A stretch of DNA of 25,153 nt, from NCBI GenBank assembly GCA_000493965.1, contig AWNV01000047.1:1-25153 (forward strand), read 5' to 3'. The notes beneath the pieces were generated by a model that saw only the letters and a program-made list of their open reading frames with translations, was not told the DNA's origin and did no database searches. The position numbers and the translations under genes are program-made. Position 1 is the stretch's first letter, and every line of letters starts with the position of its first letter. The DNA comes from Candidatus Aminicenans sakinawicola JGI OTU-1. Lineage in GTDB: Bacteria; Acidobacteriota; Aminicenantia; Aminicenantales; Aminicenantaceae. Of this stretch, positions 15,034 to 22,639 are shown piece after piece.

Positions 15034-15690
15034 ATGATAGAAGAAAATGTAAAAAAAATCCTGGATGAACTCCCCACCAGTGTAGAGCTTGTCGCGGCTT
15101 CCAAGACAAGAACCCCAGAAGAAATTCTTCAGGCTATCCAGGCAGGAATTAAAATCATCGGACAAAACTATGTGCAGGAAGCACAAATAGCTTATTCGAT
15201 AATCGGGCAGCAGGTAAAATGGCATTTCATCGGCCATCTTCAGAGAAACAAGGTAAAGATTGCGGTTGAAATATTCGACATGATCGAAACAGTTGATTCC
15301 ATCGCGCTTGCTTCTGAAATAGACAAGCAGTGCCGCAGACTGGACAAAATCATGCCAATCCTGATTGAGATAAACAGCGGCAGAGAACAACAAAAGTACG
15401 GTATCTTCCCTGAAGATATGGAAGACCTTACAAAAAAAATCTCAGGCTTAAAGAACATAAAAATCCAGGGTCTCATGACTATGGGCCCAATGTTTGGCAA
15501 TCCTGAAGATGCACGCCCCTACTTTATTGAAACAAAAAAAATATTCGATAAAATAAGAACTCTTGATATCCCTGACATTGAGATGAAATATTTATCCATG
15601 GGAATGACAAATTCCTATCTGGTTGCTGTTGAAGAGGGAGCAAACCTTGTGAGGATAGGGAGTAAAATCTTCGGCCCCCACAATTATTAA
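15034..15690 (+). CDS. YggS/PLPBP family pyridoxal phosphate homeostasis protein
   Basis: 218 residues, slightly shorter at the N-terminus than usual (about 230). It is a single-domain alanine-racemase-type barrel. The PLP lysine is K24 in VAASKTRTPEE; other family marks are IGQNYVQE (usually GENYVQE), WHFIGHLQRNK, EINSGREQQKYG and GLMTMGP. The phosphate-binding end reads LSMGMTNSYLVAVEEGANLVRIGSKIFG, seen in the pieces LSMGMT and VRIGSKIFG; the usual Asp after SMGMS is changed (T-N-S). The family buffers free PLP and supports amino-acid metabolism; no enzyme activity is known. A GGTACC terminator-like palindrome follows the stop by one base. Confidence 0.94.
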   Translation: MIEENVKKILDELPTSVELVAASKTRTPEEILQAIQAGIKIIGQNYVQEAQIAYSIIGQQVKWHFIGHLQRNKVKIAVEIFDMIETVDSIALASEIDKQCRRLDKIMPILIEINSGREQQKYGIFPEDMEDLTKKISGLKNIKIQGLMTMGPMFGNPEDARPYFIETKKIFDKIRTLDIPDIEMKYLSMGMTNSYLVAVEEGANLVRIGSKIFGPHNY

Positions 15691-15716
15691 TAAAAAGGTA
15701 CCAGGTACCTTTTTTA
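15691..15716. terminator. Bidirectional terminator built on the GGTACC palindrome
   Basis: AAAAAGGTAC-CAG-GTACCTTTTT: a 10-bp stem with a 3-base loop and six T on the plus strand; the minus strand also ends in a T run. It fills the 33-base gap between two convergent genes, yggS (stop at 15690) and the acyl-CoA ligase (stop at 15724), so its placement fits a terminator for both. Confidence 0.7.
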
Positions 15717-15723
15717 CTTTTTT

Positions 15724-18069
15724 TCATTCTGAGAAACGATTGATGTATGCTCTTAAAAACTTAACTGCATCGTCACAGCGTCTGAAAGTGGGGACTCCTT
15801 TTTTCTCCAGCAGATCTCTCATAGGCTGATAAATTGCACCAGAATCTATACTGATAACAAAAGGCTTATCCGATTCGTTGAAAATACGTGCCAATCGCAC
15901 AGGTGTACTTCCTTCGTTAAAAATATTTTCTCTATGGAATTTTGAAGAAACAAGGGTTTCCATTGCCGGAGTCATTGGAACGGGGGATATCACGGCACAA
16001 TCCACATTCTCATCTTCAAGAACAAGTTGAACACACCGGCAAAACGACTCATCGTTCGCCATGGGTGTGAGGTCAAGAGGGTTTTGGACATCCTGAAGCT
16101 TGTCAATTCCTGCCGGTTTCAAGACCTCAGATATTTTCTGAACGGTCCCAGGTGAAAACTCTGCTAATTTTAACTCCTCATTACATTTCAAATTGTCAGA
16201 CATAATAACACATTCAAAACCTGCATTGCTGACCAAGGCAACCCTATTTCCACGGACTTTCTTCCCGGATAAATAACAGAGATTTTTAATAAAATCTTCG
16301 AATTCGTATATTGTCTCGGCAATGACTACGCCCGCTTTCTCCAGTATCGAGCGGCTTGCAGTATAATCCCCGGCCACAGAAGCTGTATGGCTTGCTGTCG
16401 CAGCCCTGCCCTCCGGAGACCTGCCTGCTTTGTATACAAGAACAGTTTTTCCTTTTTGCCTGGTTATCTCTCTCGCAGCTCGTGCAAAGGCAAGACCATC
16501 TCCAGAAACAAATCCCTCAACGTATACTGCAAAGATCCTGGCCTCATCATCATCTTTTAAATAATTCAGGTAATCTGAAACTGTAAGGTCAATCTGATTT
16601 CCTATGGAAACTGCATAAAGAGGTTCAATCTGGGGAATTTTGCTCATCATTGAAATCATAAATGCTCCGCTCTGGCATATATAAACAAGATTAGATTTTT
16701 GTATATCTGTACGGGGAAGTTTATAGAGCTTGTAATCAGGAATAAAAATAGTATTGTATTTTCCCGGCTTCGAGAATATACCCAGACAATTTCCGCCATT
16801 AATAACAGGAGTAAGTTTCTTGTCCATCCTTCCCTGAGAAAGAAGACCTTTTATATTATTTTCTAAAGACTGCGTCCCTTCCTTTTCTCCAATCCCCCCT
16901 GAAATAATTATAATAGAGCGGGCTTTTTCATATTTCACAATCTCCTTCATGAGCTGATAACTCTGCTCGGCTGAAACTGTCAGGACAAACATATCAACTT
17001 CCCTTGGAAGCTGCGAAACATCAGGAATACATACACATCCTTCTATTTCTTTAACACCTGGCTTTACTACAAATACATTCTTCCGTGGGAAGCCCTGTTT
17101 AAGAATATTATTCAAAATGATGTGCCCTGTATTCATCTTTTCGGAAACACCAATAATCCCTATAGTTTGAGGTTTGAGAAGACATTTAACCTTTTCAACA
17201 GGCCGCTGCTTCACTTCCTGATGATTTCTTGAAAAACGGCACATGCCATCTAATGCAGTAAGTCTTTTATTACTGATAACAAAAGGGTTGACCTCTGCTT
17301 CTTCAATGACAAAATCACTGTTCTTCATGTATTCGGAATAATATCTTCCTAATTCAATAAAACGTGAATAAGTTTCTATGAGTTCTTCTTTAGAAATCAA
17401 TGGTTCCCGGCCGCGGAATTTATTGACCAGTTTACCGTAAAAAGCAAGAGGTTCAAGAACCCGCAGGATTTCCTCTTCCTGAAGCAGATGAGCTGAGGCT
17501 ATTGATACGGCTTTTCCCTCTTTCAACCTTTCGTTCAAGTATTCCACCTCAACACCGCCAATACCCATAGTAACAATGGGCCCAAATTCCCTTGAAGACC
17601 TTAAACCAAGAAGAAGTTCCGAGCCAAAACCTATCTTTTCATAATCCACAGCTTCGCATACTAAAAATCCCCTTATATCTTCCTCGATTTCCTTTGTGGA
17701 AATTCCAAGCTCTCTCTCTAATAAGTTAAAATCGTGCGCCCAATCCCTGTATTTTTCCGGGAGACTTGCCAGCATCTCCCTGATTGTTTCATTTACCGTT
17801 TCAACATCTTTTCTAACAAACCTGACACCTCCAACATCGGATTTGTGCGTAATAATAGGAGAAACCACCTTCAGAATAAGTTTGGCTGTTTGAAAACGTG
17901 ACAAGTCTTGTTTTGAAACACCATCTCCTTTTTTAATAAAAAGGAACACAGGTGTCTGGATGCCTGCCTCTTTAAGAACCCAATAGACTTCATGCTCTAG
18001 AAGAAACGAACGTTTGTCTTTTTCAGCATCATGAAAGACCCCATCAATTTTATCAAAAGATATTTTCAT
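15724..18069 (-). CDS. ADP-forming acyl-CoA ligase (acetate--CoA ligase type), fused beta-alpha form
   Basis: 781 residues, longer than the usual fused form of about 700. The ATP-grasp half comes first (1-285: KVVSPIITHKSDVGGV at 67-82, ELLLGLRSSREFGPIVTMGI at 151-170, EAEVNPFVI at 257-265). The CoA-binding and ligase half follows (from about 295: QTIGIIGVSEKMNTGH, YICQSGAF at 463-470, SIGNQIDLTVSDYLNY). The phospho-histidine is probably H561 in SHTASVAGDYTAS. The enzyme converts an acyl-CoA, ADP and phosphate into the acid, CoA and ATP. It starts 28 bases after iorB on the same strand, so arylacetyl-CoA from IorAB is the likely substrate and ATP the gain. Substrate is inferred from context. 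Confidence 0.9.
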   Translation of the reverse strand: MKISFDKIDGVFHDAEKDKRSFLLEHEVYWVLKEAGIQTPVFLFIKKGDGVSKQDLSRFQTAKLILKVVSPIITHKSDVGGVRFVRKDVETVNETIREMLASLPEKYRDWAHDFNLLERELGISTKEIEEDIRGFLVCEAVDYEKIGFGSELLLGLRSSREFGPIVTMGIGGVEVEYLNERLKEGKAVSIASAHLLQEEEILRVLEPLAFYGKLVNKFRGREPLISKEELIETYSRFIELGRYYSEYMKNSDFVIEEAEVNPFVISNKRLTALDGMCRFSRNHQEVKQRPVEKVKCLLKPQTIGIIGVSEKMNTGHIILNNILKQGFPRKNVFVVKPGVKEIEGCVCIPDVSQLPREVDMFVLTVSAEQSYQLMKEIVKYEKARSIIIISGGIGEKEGTQSLENNIKGLLSQGRMDKKLTPVINGGNCLGIFSKPGKYNTIFIPDYKLYKLPRTDIQKSNLVYICQSGAFMISMMSKIPQIEPLYAVSIGNQIDLTVSDYLNYLKDDDEARIFAVYVEGFVSGDGLAFARAAREITRQKGKTVLVYKAGRSPEGRAATASHTASVAGDYTASRSILEKAGVVIAETIYEFEDFIKNLCYLSGKKVRGNRVALVSNAGFECVIMSDNLKCNEELKLAEFSPGTVQKISEVLKPAGIDKLQDVQNPLDLTPMANDESFCRCVQLVLEDENVDCAVISPVPMTPAMETLVSSKFHRENIFNEGSTPVRLARIFNESDKPFVISIDSGAIYQPMRDLLEKKGVPTFRRCDDAVKFLRAYINRFSE

Positions 18070-18097
18070 CGGATATTAACCTCATCGTGAGGCTTAT

Positions 18098-18670
18098 TTA
18101 AGACGAAGCATTGTATCCGAGCCGGAATGCTCTTACATTCATATCCGCAAGGCTTTCGCTTCGGGACATAAAAAGAACTCTTATAAACTCTTCCAGAGTT
18201 TCCTTTTTCAAAATCAGGTGTCTGGAAGCAGCTCCCAGGACTACCATGTTTTGAGCTTTTATGGAACCGGCTTCCCTTGCTAATTTGTCTGAGTCAATAA
18301 TAACAGAATTTTTAACAGCCCTAATCCTGTCCAAAACTTTATCCAAATCAGGATAATTTCCAATATTCATGTACGGGTTACTGCTCGTTACAATTATTCC
18401 ATCCGGGCCTAGGTAGTCAATATACCGAAGACTCTCAAGAGGCTCCACGCTTAATATCATGTCTGCCTTCCCTCTTGGAACAAGGTCACTGAATATTGGC
18501 TTATCAGATAACCGGAGATGAGATTGAACTGCCCCTCCTCTCTGGGCCATCCCGTGAATCTCTGCCTGCTTAAACTCCATGCCTTCTTTCAAAGCCGCAT
18601 TATCTATCACAAATGCAATCAACAGAATTCCCTGCCCTCCTACGCCAGATAAAATAATATCTTGTTTCAT
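18098..18670 (-). CDS. iorB: Indolepyruvate:ferredoxin oxidoreductase, beta subunit
   Basis: 190 residues, normal for IorB. It is the gamma-domain type of 2-oxoacid:ferredoxin oxidoreductases: SGVGGQGILLIAFVI near the start, QAEIHGMAQRGGAVQSHLRL (about 36-55), then the conserved PRGKADMILSVEPLESLRY. It pairs with IorA to oxidise aryl pyruvates (indolepyruvate, phenylpyruvate, hydroxyphenylpyruvate) to arylacetyl-CoA with reduction of ferredoxin. Its ATG begins one base after the iorA stop, with AGGAGCAAGATGAG giving the ribosome site inside iorA, so the two are translated together. Confidence 0.94.
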   Translation of the reverse strand: MKQDIILSGVGGQGILLIAFVIDNAALKEGMEFKQAEIHGMAQRGGAVQSHLRLSDKPIFSDLVPRGKADMILSVEPLESLRYIDYLGPDGIIVTSSNPYMNIGNYPDLDKVLDRIRAVKNSVIIDSDKLAREAGSIKAQNMVVLGAASRHLILKKETLEEFIRVLFMSRSESLADMNVRAFRLGYNASS

Positions 18671-18671
18671 C

Positions 18672-20276
18672 TCATCTTGCTCCTCTTTTCTTTTTCTTTT
18701 TAGTTTCCTGAATACATTCCCGGTGGGCTATGATTACCGAAAGGCCTTTATGATCAATTTCTCTTTTTATAATCTGAATGTTTTTCTCTAAATTTTTTGG
18801 AAGAGGCACAATGACCTGGATATGATCTTTTCTGACACCCAATCCCTCTACTATTCGTATTAATTCCTCACCTGAAGCGAATGTCGGCTGGCCTCCTGTC
18901 ATGGCAACAACATTATTATCCATTATAATCACAGTCATGTTTGTATCATTTGCGGCTGCATCAAGAAGAGGTGTCATTCCAGAATGAGAAAATGTCGAAT
19001 CCCCTATGACAGCTACAGATGGAAACACTCCTGTTTCTGCTCCCCCTTTGGCCATGCCGATACTCGCACCCATACAGACACAGGTGTCAACCGCATTATA
19101 CGGAGGCAGAGCCCCAAGAGTATAACAGCCGATATCGCTGAAAACAACAGCACCAGAAAAAGGCTCCAGAACTTTATTTAGAGCATTTAAAGTATCTCCA
19201 TGTGGACATCCCTGACAGAGTTGGGGAGGCCTGGCAGGCAGTGTGAAATCTTGCAGTATCTGAGTTGTATTGGGAATCATTTCCAGTGCCTTGCGGACAT
19301 TATCAGAAGACAGTTCTCCTGTTATTGGAAGATGCCCGCTCAATTTTCCATTGACTGTTTTTCCGCTTATTCCAAAAAGGCCCCTTAGACTTTTCTCAAT
19401 AAAAGGATACCCTTCTTCGACAACCAGAATGTTATCCACGTGCTGGACAAGCCTGGATATCAATTCTTCAGGTAGAGGATAAGTGCAAACCTTTAAAAGA
19501 GATGGTTTTTGGGGGAGACCTTTCAAATTTTCCTGTACATAATTATAAGCGATTCCGGAAGCAATTATCCCAAATGAACAGTTTTTTTCGTTAAAGTAAA
19601 GCTTGTTAAAATCAGATTCATTTGAAAATTTGATAATTTCAGCCTGCCTTTCCATGAGAATCTCAAAACGCTTGCGTGCATTTGCAGGAAGAAGAGTCCA
19701 GTCTCTTCCTTCCCCGTATTTCATCTTATTCTCACACCGAGGCGGCTTAGTTTGTACCTTCGAACGGCTGTGAGAAAGCCTTGTTACAACCCGGATCAAA
19801 ACAGGAATGTTAAATTTCTCAGACACATCAAAAGCAGCCCGAGTTATATCATAAGCTTCCTGCTGGTCCGAAGGTTCCAAACAAATTATATTCGCAAAAT
19901 TAGCATAATAACGGCTGTCCTGTTCATTCTGAGAACTGTGCATACCAGGGTCGTCAGCAACTACAACTACGAGGCCTCCATTTATCTTAGTAAGCGCCGA
20001 ATTCATAAAAGGGTCAGCAGCAACATTCAATCCCACATGCTTCATAGACACCATCGTTCTTTTCCCCGAATAGGACACTCCAAGGGCCTCTTCATAGGCT
20101 ACCTTTTCGTTGACACACCAGTTTGCATTAAATTTCGCTTCTTTCGCAGAAGCATTAATCAAATACTCCATTACTTCTGTAGCAGGGGTACCGGGATAGG
20201 AAAAGCCCGAAGTAAGGCCGGCATGAACCGCTCCCAAGGCTACGGCTTCATCTCCAAGTAAAATTTCTGTCTTCAT
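18672..20276 (-). CDS. iorA: Indolepyruvate:ferredoxin oxidoreductase, alpha subunit, lacking the C-terminal ferredoxin domain
   Basis: 534 residues. It starts as usual (LLGDEAVALGAVHAGLTSGF, SYPGTPATEVMEYL). The pyrimidine-type TPP domain covers about 1-170, and the TPP/Mg part is marked by CQGCPHGD (354-361), GDSTFSHSG (425-433) and DNNVVAMTGGQ (453-463). Family members are usually 600-650 residues and end in two 4Fe-4S motifs (CxxCxxCxxxCP type). Here the protein stops right after VIIAHRECIQETKKKKKRGAR (cite IIAHREC then a Lys-rich tail), with no CxxCxxC cluster. The iorB start follows one base later, so no shifted ferredoxin domain is hidden. Electrons must leave by another partner or by the remaining Cys. 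AAAGGAT precedes the ATG. Confidence 0.93.
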   Translation of the reverse strand: MKTEILLGDEAVALGAVHAGLTSGFSYPGTPATEVMEYLINASAKEAKFNANWCVNEKVAYEEALGVSYSGKRTMVSMKHVGLNVAADPFMNSALTKINGGLVVVVADDPGMHSSQNEQDSRYYANFANIICLEPSDQQEAYDITRAAFDVSEKFNIPVLIRVVTRLSHSRSKVQTKPPRCENKMKYGEGRDWTLLPANARKRFEILMERQAEIIKFSNESDFNKLYFNEKNCSFGIIASGIAYNYVQENLKGLPQKPSLLKVCTYPLPEELISRLVQHVDNILVVEEGYPFIEKSLRGLFGISGKTVNGKLSGHLPITGELSSDNVRKALEMIPNTTQILQDFTLPARPPQLCQGCPHGDTLNALNKVLEPFSGAVVFSDIGCYTLGALPPYNAVDTCVCMGASIGMAKGGAETGVFPSVAVIGDSTFSHSGMTPLLDAAANDTNMTVIIMDNNVVAMTGGQPTFASGEELIRIVEGLGVRKDHIQVIVPLPKNLEKNIQIIKREIDHKGLSVIIAHRECIQETKKKKKRGAR

Positions 20277-20339
20277 ATGACAATCCTTTTGTTAAATTTT
20301 TTTCCTGCTTTGTTTTCTGTACTGTTTTACTCTTACTTT

Positions 20340-21593
20340 TTACTCGCTAGTCGAAGCAGAAAATTTTGCCAGCAATTCCGGCACAGCATCTTTATGAACC
20401 ATGATAGTCAGCATCTTGAGTTTCACATAATCGTCTCTGAAAAAATAATAGCCTTTAAACTGACCTCTTTGAGCGCTGGAACCGGAATCCTTAATAAGAA
20501 ACCAGGTGTGATCCTTCGCTTCTTTAATGCCAACAGCATGGATAGCGTGGTCATCGGTAGAGGTTCTGTTAGTGAATCTGAATTCCCGGCTGTCCTGATC
20601 GATAAGTTTTGGAAGAATGTCAAAACTCGGGATAATAGCAATATCGTCGTCGCCGCTTTTCCCCGGTTCTGATGTGTCTCCTCCGAAGCCAACCGTGTGA
20701 CCGTTCTTTAAAGCATTCACAATGGCATTATAGAAATCATCGAGAGGAACATTGTAATACCCTTTGCAATGCCACCAGTTATCAGGGACCTTGAACTCCC
20801 CTCTTGTATAAAATGGAAGCGATTTAAAGCTCATTATGCTTACATAGTCATCCAGAGGGAGCTCGAGGACATTATCCAGGTATTCTTTTGGTGTCATTGT
20901 CTGGCCGTCCACTTCTATTTTCTCAGGCGGCTTCCCCAAGTACTTATCCAGAATACTCTTAACATAAGATAGCGCTTTTTCTTCATCCCAGTATTCGTTT
21001 TCCCTGCAAAAAGCCAGGTACTTTTGTATTTCACGAGCAAGCTTGCTGTGGTTGTGTTCGGTCTGTCCGGGAAGAAGGCCAGTATAATCTGAGGCACGTA
21101 CAGCCCCGCACTTTTTCATCATTCTTATCACTGCATTGTGTTCAGAACCCTGACTTACCAATGAATTACCTTTCTCTTTGATATACCGCCTCGCTTTCTC
21201 GACATATTCCCAGTAGACCGTATATATTTCAGATAGCTTTATCTCTCCTTTTCCCAAGCGCTTTAATTCCGACTCCAGAAAAGAAGTCGTGCAAAAACAC
21301 CAGCAGGTTCCTGTCATATACTGCCGAATTGGCGGATTGTGGAAATACTGGGTGAACTCTTCCAGAGAAGCGGGTTTTTCAATTCCTGATAAATCAGTTG
21401 AAAGATATTGTCTTTCTTTCCCCCTGAATTCCCTCGTTTTATAAATGGCAGGATTCTTTTGCTGAACTTCCTCACCACTTATTTGAATCGCCTGTTTTTC
21501 TATAACTTTTTCTTCAGGAGCACAGGAAGTAAATATCAAACTTAAAGAAAGAAAAAGAAGAAAACATAAAAGAGGTGTAAAAACTTTTTTCAT
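20340..21593 (-). CDS. C1-type (papain/bleomycin hydrolase-like) peptidase lipoprotein
   Basis: 417 residues. The signal peptide ends in the lipobox FTSC with Cys24, so it is a predicted lipoprotein. The papain-fold active site can be traced: oxyanion Gln91 six residues before the nucleophile Cys97 in QYMTGTCWCF (like Q.x5.GSCWAF), and His349 in DDHAIHAVGI. The third residue, normally Asn in KNSWG or ENSWG, is Asp369 in LIKDSG, a change that could weaken the catalytic pair. Three Cys cluster at 97, 99 and 101. The layout, with a large helical insert between Cys and His (about 110-300), resembles bleomycin hydrolase-type C1B. AGGAGG precedes the ATG. iorA follows 63 bases downstream, but a functional link is not evident. 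Confidence 0.82.
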   Translation of the reverse strand: MKKVFTPLLCFLLFLSLSLIFTSCAPEEKVIEKQAIQISGEEVQQKNPAIYKTREFRGKERQYLSTDLSGIEKPASLEEFTQYFHNPPIRQYMTGTCWCFCTTSFLESELKRLGKGEIKLSEIYTVYWEYVEKARRYIKEKGNSLVSQGSEHNAVIRMMKKCGAVRASDYTGLLPGQTEHNHSKLAREIQKYLAFCRENEYWDEEKALSYVKSILDKYLGKPPEKIEVDGQTMTPKEYLDNVLELPLDDYVSIMSFKSLPFYTRGEFKVPDNWWHCKGYYNVPLDDFYNAIVNALKNGHTVGFGGDTSEPGKSGDDDIAIIPSFDILPKLIDQDSREFRFTNRTSTDDHAIHAVGIKEAKDHTWFLIKDSGSSAQRGQFKGYYFFRDDYVKLKMLTIMVHKDAVPELLAKFSASTSE

Positions 21594-21684
21594 TATAACC
21601 TCCTAAGATATATTAACTTGAATTATGCATAAAAACGGCGCATATAGTTTCCCGTTTCTCTGAGTACAAAAACCCACAAGATAT

Positions 21685-21713
21685 TATATATAATAGAAAA
21701 ACGAAAAGTTCAA
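21685..21713 (-). promoter_or_regulatory. Candidate promoter for the C1-peptidase lipoprotein gene
   Basis: On the minus strand, TTGAAC (21713-21708) and TATATA (21690-21685) are separated by 17 bases, giving a 5' leader of about 85 bases. An overlapping TATAAT at two bases further gives a 19-base spacing. Confidence 0.4.
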
Positions 21714-21729
21714 ACTTTTATCTTAAGTT

Positions 21730-21758
21730 TTGAATTTCTTGTCCTATTATTGTATCCT
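21730..21758 (+). promoter_or_regulatory. Candidate promoter for the LEA/WHy-like protein gene
   Basis: TTGAAT (21730-21735) and TATCCT (21753-21758) lie 17 bases apart, 31 bases before the ATG at 21790. AAAGGA just before the start is a likely ribosome site. The two boxes are only moderate matches. Confidence 0.35.
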
Positions 21759-21789
21759 TAAGGCTCTTAAAGCAGGTTAAAGGACAATA

Positions 21790-22632
21790 ATGAAAAGAAA
21801 AACATATTTGTTCTTGGTGATTTTCTTACTTTTAACGAGTTTTTCGCTTTCCCAAGGTTTAAAGGATATTAAAATATCTCTGGAAGAAAAGCAAATCAAG
21901 GACCTCAGCCCTTCTGGAGTTACACTTGTTTTTTATATCAACATAAAAAATTCATCTTCAAAACCATATTTTCTCTCAAGATACCATTACCGTTTTGTGG
22001 TTAATCAAAAAGAATATTTCCGACTACAAACCTCGCCGGAAGAAGGAATTGAGATCAACGCACCAGGGAAAACTATCATTGCGCTGCCAGTAAAAATAAC
22101 CTATGATCTTTTATTCCAGATTGCAGACGAACTCAGGAAAGAAGATAAAGCATTATGCTATTTAATGGGAGAGCTTAGATTTTCAGACGGGAGGAAGGAT
22201 AAAGGAGGTGTTCCCTTCGCTTTTTCAGGAGAGTTCCCGATCTTTAGGGAACCTGATATTGAATTCGTTGCCTTGAAGTCAAATGATCTGACTATTGGAG
22301 GAGCAGATCTAAATTTTGAGGTGAAATTTACGAATAGAAATGGGTTTGAAATGCTTCTCGACAGAATAAGTTACACACTAAAATTCGGGGGACACCCGAT
22401 AAATGAAGGAACCATTGCCGGAGATAAAAGCATTGAAAGCCATGGAGAAAAAATCTTTTCCATTTTACTGCTTCTTAACTTTTTCGAAGTAGGAAAAGAC
22501 GTCTATTCTGTTTTGCAACAGCCATCCACTTTCTGTAATTTTTCCGGAGAAATCGAAGTAAGAACCATATGGGGAAAAATCAAAATCCCTTTTGTTAAAA
22601 GCGGAACCATCCCCATTACCAATGGGGGCTGA
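21790..22632 (+). CDS. Secreted protein with two LEA type 2/WHy-like beta-sandwich domains
   Basis: 280 residues with a cleavable signal peptide (about 1-22, ending SLSQG). The rest looks like two tandem WHy/LEA14-type domains. The first (about 25-150) reads LVFYINIKNSSSKPYFLSRY, then RFVVNQKEYF and IIALPVKITYDLL; the second (about 155-278) reads LNFEVKFTNRNGFEMLLDRI, then YTLKFGGHPINEGTIAG. These motifs are the standard two-strand pairs of LEA type 2 folds, which occur in stress-related and envelope proteins. The call is from the fold pattern. The stop codon is buried in a palindrome that also holds the next gene's ATG. No partner is known. Confidence 0.72.
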   Translation: MKRKTYLFLVIFLLLTSFSLSQGLKDIKISLEEKQIKDLSPSGVTLVFYINIKNSSSKPYFLSRYHYRFVVNQKEYFRLQTSPEEGIEINAPGKTIIALPVKITYDLLFQIADELRKEDKALCYLMGELRFSDGRKDKGGVPFAFSGEFPIFREPDIEFVALKSNDLTIGGADLNFEVKFTNRNGFEMLLDRISYTLKFGGHPINEGTIAGDKSIESHGEKIFSILLLLNFFEVGKDVYSVLQQPSTFCNFSGEIEVRTIWGKIKIPFVKSGTIPITNGG

Positions 22633-22639
22633 CCCCCAT
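22622..22639 (+). promoter_or_regulatory. Perfect palindrome over a stop codon and the next start codon
   Basis: ATGGGGGCTGACCCCCAT forms a 7-bp stem with a CTGA loop. The TGA stop of the upstream gene is in the loop and the ATG of the glycosyltransferase begins at 22638, in the 3' arm. The only Shine-Dalgarno-like bases (GGGGG) are in the 5' arm, so both ribosome site and start codon would be closed unless upstream translation melts the hairpin. Confidence 0.55.
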
